Shown here piece by piece: positions 1-5,223 of a DNA stretch of 5,895 nt; positions within the stretch are counted from its first letter, which is position 1, and the number at the start of each line of letters is the position of its first letter. Made by a program: the position numbers and the translations under genes. Location: contig CAMMCS010000121.1 in the NCBI GenBank assembly GCA_946494635.1, positions 1 to 5,895 on the forward strand, read 5' to 3'. The notes below the pieces were generated by a model that was not told the origin of the DNA, did not search any database, and was given only the letters and a program-made list of their open reading frames with translations. Origin of the DNA: an uncultured Oscillibacter sp. (GTDB taxonomy: Bacteria; Bacillota; Clostridia; Oscillospirales; Oscillospiraceae).

Positions 1-105
1 CGGGAGATCGTCCACTTCCAGCGGTTCGGCGAGGGACTGCGCCTTGCCAAGGACAAGATGAACGAGAAGAACCTCTACTTTGTGAACCCGTCCTTTGACA
101 GATAA
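1..105 (+). CDS. cotJC: C-terminal end of CotJC-like spore coat protein / manganese catalase family (partial)
   Basis: Frame 1 gives 34 residues ending in a TAA at 103-105; the start lies upstream of the window. The tail contains HFQRFGEGLR and ends KNLYFVNPSFDR. These closely resemble the conserved C-terminus of CotJC, the spore-coat member of the di-manganese catalase family (conserved tail pattern HFQRFGEALR...NPSFD). CotJC is usually encoded with CotJA and CotJB and sits in the inner coat of the endospore; the catalase fold would disproportionate hydrogen peroxide. The di-Mn ligands are not in the visible part, so activity cannot be judged. A strong terminator follows at 136-174, so this is the last gene of its unit. 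A plain manganese catalase is the alternative, because the two share this tail. Confidence 0.8.
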   Translation, partial: REIVHFQRFGEGLRLAKDKMNEKNLYFVNPSFDR

Positions 106-133
106 CCTCCGCCGCGGCGGAAGTCCGGCGGAG
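106..133. repeat. Pair of mutually exclusive GC-rich hairpins ahead of the terminator
   Basis: TCCGCC (108-113) pairs with GGCGGA (116-121) around a 2-bp centre. The same left arm, as CTCCGCC (107-113), can instead pair with GGCGGAG (127-133). Both lie between the cotJC-like stop and the terminator stem. They may simply stabilise the mRNA 3' end. Confidence 0.5.
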
Positions 134-135
134 AG

Positions 136-174
136 AAAGACCCGCCGCCCCGACAATGGGGCGGCGGGTCTTTT
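136..174 (+). terminator. Intrinsic terminator after the cotJC-like gene
   Basis: A perfect 16-bp inverted repeat, 136-151 against 158-173, encloses a 6-nt loop (GACAAT). The stem core is CCCGCCGCCCC/GGGGCGGCGGG, and the downstream arm runs into TCTTTT. It lies 30 bp past the cotJC-like stop and 11 bp from the end of the converging HPr-like gene. It probably ends the plus-strand transcript and may also stop the minus-strand one, since the opposite side reads TCTTT then CTCTC. Confidence 0.85.
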
Positions 175-184
175 GTGACGGCGC

Positions 185-433
185 TCAGGCCTTTTCCTCG
201 GTCAACAGATCCTCCACCAGGGGCATGAGGCGGGCCTGGTCCTCCTGCCGGTTGGCAAAGAGCTCCAGGGTATCGCCCTGCTCCTCGATGAGGCGGCCGA
301 TGGCGATGTACCGGGACATGGAGGATTTCAAATTGAAAATGTCTCCCTCCGGGCTCTTCAGGTACACCTCGCCCTGGCAGGCATTGACAGCATCCATAAA
401 TGCCTGGATGTCAGCCTCAGAACGCAGACGCAT
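185..433 (-). CDS. Small HPr-like domain protein without the catalytic histidine
   Basis: The product is 82 aa from the ATG at 433-431. That start is chosen because AAAGGATG lies about 9 nt upstream. The longer reading from 490 would begin inside a hairpin, and the ATG at 445-443 overlaps that same purine-rich site. Residues 22-60 include SPEGDIFNLKSSMSRYIAIG, which resembles the Ser46 region of the PTS phosphocarrier HPr (pattern NLKSIMGVMSLG); S37 would align with regulatory Ser46. The N-terminal segment where HPr carries its His15 (HARPA) reads SEADIQAFMDAV and has no His. The protein therefore should not carry phosphate from Enzyme I. Such HPr-related small proteins are common in Clostridia and are not characterised, to my knowledge. 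It is cytosolic, with no signal or membrane segment, and seems monocistronic. The family call is by motif resemblance; the function is unknown. Confidence 0.65.
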   Translation of the reverse strand: MRLRSEADIQAFMDAVNACQGEVYLKSPEGDIFNLKSSMSRYIAIGRLIEEQGDTLELFANRQEDQARLMPLVEDLLTEEKA

Positions 434-453
434 GGGGAAACACATCCTTTCTG

Positions 454-491
454 CTTGAAACTGCCGGCGGAACCGCCGGTGTGCTTTCAAG
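454..491 (-). promoter_or_regulatory. Hairpin in the 5' leader of the HPr-like gene
   Basis: The two-part inverted repeat has an outer arm CTTGAAA (454-460)/TTTCAAG (485-491) and an inner arm CCGGC (464-468)/GCCGG (475-479), around a GGAACC loop with a small internal loop. On the minus strand it ends just before the AGAAAGGATG ribosome-binding region. It could act as an RNA hairpin or a DNA operator; neither is proven. Confidence 0.5.
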
Positions 492-603
492 ATACCACGG
501 AGAAGCCTCTGATGTCTATGGCCGAACTACCTGAGATTTTTCAAGATATACAGGGCAGCTATTGATAAATTGTACAAATAATTGTTAATTTTCTATACAA
601 TTA
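492..603. other. AT-rich intergenic block, probable promoter area of the HPr-like gene
   Basis: From about 530 to 615 the sequence turns strongly AT-rich, unlike its surroundings, with several AATTGT/ACAATT copies and a TTGTACAA palindrome near 570. It most likely holds the minus-strand promoter of the HPr-like gene. I found no -35/-10 pair with both good matches and 16-18 bp spacing: TTAACA with TATCAA is only 15 bp apart. I see no gene here. Confidence 0.4.
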
Positions 604-692
604 GCACAATTCTAGCTGCAAATGACCGACGCGAAGGCGCCGCAGAGAGGCAGCTGCCGGAGAAAGCGCCTGGGCCACGAAGCTGATTTCGC
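604..692 (-). repeat. Probable dispersed intergenic repeat (FVAQALSPAA-type element)
   Basis: The minus-strand reading at 681-604 is FVAQALSPAA followed by ASLRRLRVGHLQLELC and a stop. I recall near-identical strings in many short, mutually unrelated 'hypothetical proteins' from gut Oscillospiraceae and Faecalibacterium-like genomes. That is the mark of a dispersed DNA element being mis-called as coding. The reading frame is open only because it runs out of the ligA region in another frame. It has no start codon or ribosome binding site of its own. The segment is GC-rich, contains the perfect palindrome GGCAGCTGCC (649-658) and abuts the AT-rich block. The repeat call depends on recollection. 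The ends are not defined, and no target-site duplication or terminal repeats are clear. Confidence 0.55.
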
Positions 693-720
693 ACGCAGCG
701 CCCCAGCTGGGGCCGCGAAA
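687..720. repeat. CAGCTG-centred inverted repeat next to the repeat element
   Basis: A perfect 14-bp palindrome, GCCCCAGCTGGGGC (700-713), is flanked by outer arms TTTCGC (687-692) and GCGAAA (715-720). A 7-nt bulge (693-699) lies on one side and a single base on the other. It shares the CAGCTG centre with the palindrome at 649-658. It may be part of the same mobile or structured element. Confidence 0.5.
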
Positions 721-749
721 AGGAGACGGGCGCCGCGGGCGTCCGCCTC
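718..749 (-). terminator. Likely intrinsic terminator of the murD-yunB-ligA operon
   Basis: Read on the minus strand, a 12-bp stem (749-738 against 734-723), with one G-U pair and one A-C mismatch, closes a 3-nt loop. It is followed by CTTTTCG. It begins 26 nt after the ligA stop. The U tract is short, so termination may be partial. Confidence 0.6.
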
Positions 750-775
750 TCTTCCGTGCATATTGGTGCCGCAGC

Positions 776-2812
776 TTACGAAGGTGTCCCGCCCCGGCCC
801 AGCAGGGCCAGGATGGCGTCCTTGTCGCCGGGGAGCTCCTCCACCAGCACCCGGTACTGCTCCTCATTCAGCACCGGCACCCCCAGCTCCTGGGCCTTGC
901 GGAGCTTGCTGCCGGCGGCCTCGCCGGCCACCACGGCACTGGTCTTCTTGGACACCGACCCGGACACCTTGGCCCCCAGGGCCTCCAGCTTCTCCCCGGC
1001 CTCCTTCCGGGAGGCGGACTCCAGCTCGCCGGTGAGGACGAAGGTCAATCCCGCCAGCAGATCCCCCGCCGGCTGGGCGGTGCTCTCCATGTTGATGCCC
1101 GCCTCTTTCAGGCGGCGGATCAGGTCCCTGGCCTGGTCGCCCTGGAAGTAGTCCGCAATACACCGAGCGGTAATGGCGCCCACGTCGTTGATCTCTGTCA
1201 GCTCCTCCTCCGTGGCAGCCATCAGGGCGTCCATGGTGCCAAAGTGGGCGGCGATGGTTTTGGCGGCCTTCTCCCCCACCTGCCGGATGCCCAGGCCGTA
1301 CAGCAGGCGGCTCAGGTCGTTGGATTTGGAGTTCTCAATGGCACGGATCAGGTTCTCCGCAGACTTGTCCCCCATCCGGTCCAGCTTGGCCACGTCGGAG
1401 GCGTGGAGGCCGTACAGGTCCGCCGCATTGGAGATGAGTCCGGCGTCAATGAGCTGCTGGATGACCGCCGGGCCGCAGCCGTCGATGTCCATGGCGTCCC
1501 GGCTGGCAAAGTGGGTCAGGTTCCGCAGCAGCTGGGCCGGGCACTCGGCGCCGGTGCACCGGAGGGCTGCTCCGTCCTCGTCCCGAACCACCGGGGCGCC
1601 GCACACCGGGCAGGTGTCCGGAAGCGTGTAGGGCACGGTGCCCTCCGGCCGTTTGTCGAAGTCCACGCTGAGGATCTCCGGGATGATCTCCCCCGCCTTC
1701 TGCACCAGGACGGTATCGCCCACGCGGATGTCCTTCTCCGTGATGAAGTCCTGGTTGTGGAGGGTGGCGTTGGTGACGGTGGTGCCCGCCAGCCGCACCG
1801 GGGACAGTACCGCCTTGGGCGTCAGCACGCCAGTGCGGCCCACCTGGACCACGATGTCCTGGACCACGGAGTATTTCTTCTCCGGCGGGTACTTGAAGGC
1901 CACCGCCCACTTGGGGAACTTGGCGGTGGAGCCCAGCCGGTCCCGGTCCGCCAGGTGGTCGATCTTCAGGACCGCCCCGTCGATGTCGAAGGGGTAGTCC
2001 AGCCGCTCGTCGTTGATGCGGTCGATCTCCGCCTGGATCTCGGCCGGGTCGGAGAGGGTCTTGTGGGGGATGACCTTGAAGTGCTGGGAGGCCATGTACT
2101 CCAGCGTCTCCGAGTGGTTCTGGAAGGTCCTGCCCTCCGCCAGCTGCAAATTGAACACCTGGATGTCCAGCTTCCGCTCCGCGCAGACCTTGGGATCCAG
2201 CTGCCGCAGGGATCCGGCGGCGGCGTTCCGGGGGTTGGCCATGAGGGGCTTGCCCTCCAGCTCCCGCTTGGCGTTGAGCTCCGCGAACACCGCCCGGGAC
2301 ATATAGACCTCGCCCCGGACGATGAGCCGGGGCAGCTTCTCCGGCAGCTGCATGGGGATGGCGCGGATGGTCTTCAGGTTCTCCGTCACGTCCTCCCCCA
2401 CCCGGCCGTCGCCCCGGGTGGCGCCCCGGACGAACACGCCGTCCCGGTACTCCAGGGCCACGGACAGGCCGTCCACCTTGGGCTCCACGGAGTAGGCGGC
2501 CCCGTCTCCCAGGGCCTCCCGCATCCGCTCCAGGAATTCCGAGACCTCGTCAGCATTGAATACGTCCTGGAGGCTCTCCAGGGGCACCGGGTGCTCGTAG
2601 GTTTCGAAGCCCTCCAGGATCTTGTCGCCCACCCGCTGAGTGGGGGAGTCCGGGGTGATCTCCTCCGGATGCTCCGCCTCCAGCTCCTCCAGCCGCCGGT
2701 TCAGGCGGTCATACTCGTAGTCCGGGATCACCGGCGCGTCCAAGACGTAGTACAAATAGCTCTGCTGGTTCAGAAAGTCCCGCAGCTGCTTCATTTCCTC
2801 ACGGTAGTCCAT
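776..2812 (-). CDS. ligA: NAD-dependent DNA ligase LigA
   Basis: At 678 aa this is full length for the family. LigA seals 3'-OH/5'-phosphate nicks in duplex DNA using NAD+, for Okazaki fragment joining and repair. Domain Ia (about 1-70) has the NMN-binding pattern YYVLDAPVIPDYEYDRL (21-37). The adenylation domain has SVEPKVDGLSV with nucleophile K112, then RGATRGDG (129-136) and RGEVYM (166-171). An OB fold follows (about 315-400). The zinc finger ligands are C401, C404, C419 and C424. Helix-hairpin-helix repeats span about 435-560, and a C-terminal BRCT domain about 584-660 includes LAGLTFVLTGELES. The ATG at 2812 has GGGAG 7 nt upstream. It is the last gene of the murD operon, 15 bp after the yunB-like stop. 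No key residue is missing, so it should be the functional and essential replicative ligase. Confidence 0.98.
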   Translation of the reverse strand: MDYREEMKQLRDFLNQQSYLYYVLDAPVIPDYEYDRLNRRLEELEAEHPEEITPDSPTQRVGDKILEGFETYEHPVPLESLQDVFNADEVSEFLERMREALGDGAAYSVEPKVDGLSVALEYRDGVFVRGATRGDGRVGEDVTENLKTIRAIPMQLPEKLPRLIVRGEVYMSRAVFAELNAKRELEGKPLMANPRNAAAGSLRQLDPKVCAERKLDIQVFNLQLAEGRTFQNHSETLEYMASQHFKVIPHKTLSDPAEIQAEIDRINDERLDYPFDIDGAVLKIDHLADRDRLGSTAKFPKWAVAFKYPPEKKYSVVQDIVVQVGRTGVLTPKAVLSPVRLAGTTVTNATLHNQDFITEKDIRVGDTVLVQKAGEIIPEILSVDFDKRPEGTVPYTLPDTCPVCGAPVVRDEDGAALRCTGAECPAQLLRNLTHFASRDAMDIDGCGPAVIQQLIDAGLISNAADLYGLHASDVAKLDRMGDKSAENLIRAIENSKSNDLSRLLYGLGIRQVGEKAAKTIAAHFGTMDALMAATEEELTEINDVGAITARCIADYFQGDQARDLIRRLKEAGINMESTAQPAGDLLAGLTFVLTGELESASRKEAGEKLEALGAKVSGSVSKKTSAVVAGEAAGSKLRKAQELGVPVLNEEQYRVLVEELPGDKDAILALLGRGGTPS

Positions 2813-2827
2813 AGGGCTGCTCCCTTC

Positions 2828-3535
2828 TCAGCTGTTGTTCAGAATATAGTCCTTCAGATCCTCTTCATAGGTATCCGGATCTGTGGAGAAATAGGTGTAG
2901 GTGTCCGGCACCATGCCCACGATCACCGTCTCCGCCACGATGAAGGAGTTGGACACCTTGGTGGCGGTGCGGAATCCCGGCAGCAGGATGCTGACGGACA
3001 CATCCACCGTCAGGATGATCTGGTGTTTCGTCTGGTTGATGCCGGCGGAGGTGAAGGCGTTGCGGAAGTTGGCCTCCGACGAGCCCACCGACTCCATCCG
3101 CACGCTGATCCGGGGGCCCCGCCCCGCCAGCAGGGCGGAGCCCGTCAGGCTGCCGATGGGAATGGACAGATCCCCGGTAGGCACCTGGCTGATGCGGGTC
3201 AGGACGGTGTCCAGGATCTCCGCCTGCAGGTGGTTGAAGGCCGCCATGTTGCTCCGCACGGCGGTGATGTGGCCCTCCGTGTCCTTCTCAAAGGACACCA
3301 GGCCGTCGTATTGCAGCTCGCCCTTCTCGATGGCCTCGTACACCGCCTCGCTGACGATGCGGGTGACGGTGTTGGACACCCGGGTGGTGGCCATGCTCTC
3401 CAGCAGGGGCCGCATCTGGGTGGCGGCGATGAAGAGCACCGTCAGCAGCAGGGCCATGGTGAGAAAGAGCAGGGCCCGCAGCACCCGCCTGCGGTCCATC
3501 CGCCGGCGGTAGAAGTAAAATCCGCGCCAGATCAT
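2828..3535 (-). CDS. yunB: Sporulation protein YunB family
   Basis: The product is 235 aa from the ATG at 3535, chosen because AAGGGGGGTG lies 6-8 nt upstream; the ATG at 3559 lacks such a site. The N-terminus is basic (FYFYRRRMDRRR), followed by one hydrophobic helix at about 20-38 (RALLFLTMALLLTVLFIAA). The rest would then lie outside the membrane. The body matches my memory of the YunB family: MRPLLESMATTRVSNTVTRI after the helix, a PTGDLSIPIGSLTGSALLAG segment (119-138), and VIVGMVPDTY near the C-terminus (205-213). In Bacillus subtilis yunB is expressed in the mother cell under sigma-E and is needed for efficient sporulation; its molecular activity is not established. Here it sits between murD and ligA, 46 bp and 15 bp away, so it is probably co-transcribed with housekeeping genes. 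No separate sigma-E promoter is obvious. Confidence 0.88.
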   Translation of the reverse strand: MIWRGFYFYRRRMDRRRVLRALLFLTMALLLTVLFIAATQMRPLLESMATTRVSNTVTRIVSEAVYEAIEKGELQYDGLVSFEKDTEGHITAVRSNMAAFNHLQAEILDTVLTRISQVPTGDLSIPIGSLTGSALLAGRGPRISVRMESVGSSEANFRNAFTSAGINQTKHQIILTVDVSVSILLPGFRTATKVSNSFIVAETVIVGMVPDTYTYFSTDPDTYEEDLKDYILNNS

Positions 3536-3540
3536 GGGCG

Positions 3541-3574
3541 CCACCCCCCTTCCCGCCATTGTATGCGGGGGCGG
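3541..3574 (-). promoter_or_regulatory. Possible stem hiding the yunB-like ribosome binding site
   Basis: In the murD-yunB gap, minus-strand CCGCCCCC (3574-3567) can pair over 8 contiguous bases (one G-U) with GGGGGTGG (3548-3541), which is the ribosome binding site. The loop is 18 nt. A smaller stem, CCCGC/GCGGG (3569-3565/3556-3552), overlaps it and would compete. A ribosome ending murD translation at 3582 would cover the upstream arm, so this may couple yunB translation to murD. Confidence 0.4.
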
Positions 3575-3581
3575 CCTGGCC

Positions 3582-4958
3582 TTATTTCAGGGCGTTCACC
3601 AGATCCTTGAAGACCCGGCCCCGCTCCATGAAGTTGGCGAACCGGTCAAAGGAGGTGCTGGCCGGGGACAGCAGCACCACGTCCCCCGGCTTTGCCGTCT
3701 GCCGGGCCAGGTTCACCGCGGCGGGGTAGCTGTCCACCTCCGTGATGGGCAGGCCGGTGAAGTTGGGGGCCTGCTCCACGGCGGCCCGGATGACCCCGGC
3801 GGTGGCGCCGCAGAGGATCAATGCCTTCACGTGTTCGTTGATCTCCGGGCCGATGGCGTCATAGGAGATGCCCTTGTCCTTGCCCCCGGCGATGAGGATG
3901 ACTTTCTGGGGGAAGGACCGGAGGCCGGCGATGGTGCGGCTGGGGCTGGAGGCGATGGAGTCGTTGTACCACTTCACCCCATCCAGCTCCCGGACCAGCT
4001 CGATCCGGTGCTCTACGCCGCCAAAGCGACGGGCGAAGTCCCGGATGGCCGCGTCGGGGACCATCCCGTCCACGGCGGCGATGGCGGCCATGTAGTTCTC
4101 GATGTTGTGGACGCCGGGCAGCTTGATGTCGGCGGTGTCCAGCACCACCCGTTCGCCCTTCTCGTCCCGGCAGACGATGGACGTGCCCCGGAGGAACACG
4201 CCGTCCGCCACCTCCCGCTTCCGGGAGAACCACCGCACCCGGCCCGGGGCCTTTTCCGCGCAGCGGACGGTGTCCTCGTTGTCGGCATTGAAGATTGCAA
4301 TATCCTGGGCCGTCTGGTGTGTAAAGATATTCTCCTTGGCAGCGATATACTCCTGGTAGCTCTTGTGGACGTCCAGGTGGTTGGGAGAGAGATTCGTCAC
4401 GACGGCGATGTGGGGGCTGCGCGTCATGGTCATCAGCTGGAAGGAACTGAGCTCCAGCACCGCCAGGTCCGTGGGGCGGATGTCCGGCGTGTCGCACAGC
4501 AGCGGGCGGCCGATGTTGCCCCCCAGGTGGACCGTGCGCCCGGCGGCCTCCAGCAGCTTTGCGATGATGGTGGTGGTGGTCGTCTTGCCGTCGGAGCCGG
4601 TGACGGCGATCTCCCCGCAGGGGCAGACTTCAAAAAAGGCCTCCATCTCACTGGTGAGACGGCTCCCGCGGGCCACCGCCGCCGACAGCTCCGGCACGTC
4701 GGGCCGCAGGCCGGGGGTGCGGAAGATGACGTCCTCCGTCAGGCCTTTCAGGTAGTCCGCCCCCAGCTGGAGGCGGCAGCCGTGCTGTTCCAGCTCGTCC
4801 CCCAGAGGCCCCAGGGCCTCCCGGGATTTTTTGTCACAGGCAGTGACGCAGATGCCCCGGTCCAGCAGCAGCCGGATCAGGGGCTGGTTGCTGACGCCGA
4901 TACCGATGACGGCCACGGATTTCCCCCGCAGGGAATCCAGATATTCCTCAAACTTCAT
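3582..4958 (-). CDS. murD: UDP-N-acetylmuramoyl-L-alanine--D-glutamate ligase MurD (Clostridia-type variant)
   Basis: MurD adds D-glutamate to UDP-MurNAc-L-Ala, using ATP, in the cytosol during peptidoglycan precursor synthesis. The product is 458 aa from the ATG at 4958. That start has GAGGAG 7 nt upstream, whereas the GTG at 4973 is part of that site. An N-terminal Rossmann-like domain starts at about 13 (KSVAVIGIGVSNQPLI). The Mur-ligase ATP loop is TGSDGKTTTT (120-129, K125). Other marks are ELSSFQL (169-175), NHLDVH (193-198), a probable carbamylated K208 in AAKENIF, HNIEN (284-288), EHR (316-318) and SPASTSFDRF (431-440) in the C-terminal domain. Where E. coli MurD has NDSKATN, this protein has YNDSIASSPSRT (331-342), losing that Lys; I recall the same change in other Clostridia MurDs. 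It is the first gene of the operon with yunB and ligA, outside the usual dcw cluster. Confidence 0.95.
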   Translation of the reverse strand: MKFEEYLDSLRGKSVAVIGIGVSNQPLIRLLLDRGICVTACDKKSREALGPLGDELEQHGCRLQLGADYLKGLTEDVIFRTPGLRPDVPELSAAVARGSRLTSEMEAFFEVCPCGEIAVTGSDGKTTTTTIIAKLLEAAGRTVHLGGNIGRPLLCDTPDIRPTDLAVLELSSFQLMTMTRSPHIAVVTNLSPNHLDVHKSYQEYIAAKENIFTHQTAQDIAIFNADNEDTVRCAEKAPGRVRWFSRKREVADGVFLRGTSIVCRDEKGERVVLDTADIKLPGVHNIENYMAAIAAVDGMVPDAAIRDFARRFGGVEHRIELVRELDGVKWYNDSIASSPSRTIAGLRSFPQKVILIAGGKDKGISYDAIGPEINEHVKALILCGATAGVIRAAVEQAPNFTGLPITEVDSYPAAVNLARQTAKPGDVVLLSPASTSFDRFANFMERGRVFKDLVNALK

Positions 4959-5007
4959 GGGTACGCTCCTCACGCCGCGCAGGCGGCAGAAATCAACAGG
5001 TATAAAA

Positions 5008-5036
5008 ATTATACCGCAGTTCGGGAAAAATTACAA
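5008..5036 (-). promoter_or_regulatory. Sigma-A-type promoter of the murD-yunB-ligA operon
   Basis: On the minus strand, TTGTAA (5036-5031) and a perfect TATAAT (5013-5008) are separated by exactly 17 bp. Transcription should begin near 5001, leaving a leader of about 40 nt before the murD ATG. The inverted repeat GGTATA/TATACC (4999-5004/5010-5015) overlaps the -10 box and the start site and could be an operator. Confidence 0.8.
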
Positions 5037-5071
5037 CCACGCCGCTCCCCTTCCGGGGCTTTTTCTCCAGG

Positions 5072-5100
5072 TTGCGCGGAAGGAAACGGTCTGCTATACT
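5072..5100 (+). promoter_or_regulatory. Promoter for the leader ORF and isochorismatase-family gene
   Basis: TTGCGC (5072-5077) and TATACT (5095-5100) are 17 bp apart. The start would be near 5107, about 115 nt before the hydrolase ATG. It is back to back with the murD promoter, with the two -35 boxes about 35 bp apart. Confidence 0.65.
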
Positions 5101-5119
5101 GATATACTGGCCTCAGTAT
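5095..5119 (+). repeat. TATACTG repeat cluster at the hydrolase promoter
   Basis: TATACTG occurs at 5095-5101 and again at 5103-5109, an 8-bp phase. An inverted copy, CAGTAT, follows at 5114-5119, so ATACTG (5104-5109) and CAGTAT form a dyad with a 4-bp centre. The first copy includes the -10 box and the dyad covers the expected start site. It reads like a repressor operator, but no regulator gene is in view. Confidence 0.45.
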
Positions 5120-5137
5120 CCGGAAAGGAGTGCCGCT

Positions 5138-5179
5138 GTGATGAAAATGAGCCTTGGTGTCAATTTTGACCGGGACTGA
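5138..5179 (+). CDS. Possible leader peptide ORF (12-13 codons)
   Basis: A strong ribosome binding site, AAAGGAG (5124-5130), lies 7 nt before GTG (5138) and 10 nt before ATG (5141). The ORF ends with TGA at 5177-5179 and encodes MKMSLGVNFDRD from the ATG. It lies between the promoter at 5072 and the hydrolase ATG, 44 nt upstream of the latter. It shows no run of one amino acid that would suggest classical amino-acid attenuation. The good ribosome binding site is the main support. It could be a true leader peptide, or a decayed start of an older gene. Confidence 0.4.
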   Translation: MMKMSLGVNFDRD

Positions 5180-5220
5180 GCCCGGCTGTCCCCTTCTGAA
5201 ATCATCAAAAAGGAGTGACA
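5170..5220 (+). promoter_or_regulatory. Possible alternative hairpins between leader ORF and hydrolase gene
   Basis: CCGGG (5170-5174) can pair with CCCGG (5181-5185), or GGGAC (5172-5176) with GTCCC (5188-5192). A third option pairs TGTC and CCTT (5187-5190, 5192-5195) with AAGG and GACA (5210-5213, 5217-5220), which would cover the AAAAAGGAG ribosome binding site. These options exclude one another. The stems are only 4-5 bp each, so the call is weak. Confidence 0.3.
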
Positions 5221-5223
5221 GCC

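Noticed and set aside
156..458. 100-codon plus-strand ORF over the HPr-like gene
   Set aside because: It starts inside the terminator stem and is antisense to the better-supported HPr-like gene.
544..600. Plus-strand promoter in the AT-rich block (TTGATA, 17 bp, TTAATT)
   Set aside because: The -10 match is poor and no gene follows on the plus strand. Such matches are expected by chance in AT-rich DNA.
601..867. 88-codon minus-strand ORF ending LQLELC
   Set aside because: Its start lies inside ligA in another frame and its tail is the suspected repeat. It is not a credible protein.
1244..3610. 788-codon plus-strand open frame opposite ligA and yunB
   Set aside because: It is antisense to two clearly conserved genes. 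The translation is low-complexity (rich in H, G, V, L, Q and R), as expected opposite GC-rich codons.
5047..5065. CCCC/GGGG hairpin followed by CTTTTT as a plus-strand terminator
   Set aside because: The stem is only 4 bp and no plus-strand gene lies upstream for it to end.
3534..5102. 522-codon plus-strand open frame opposite murD
   Set aside because: It is antisense to intact murD, with no family resemblance. It is a composition artefact.
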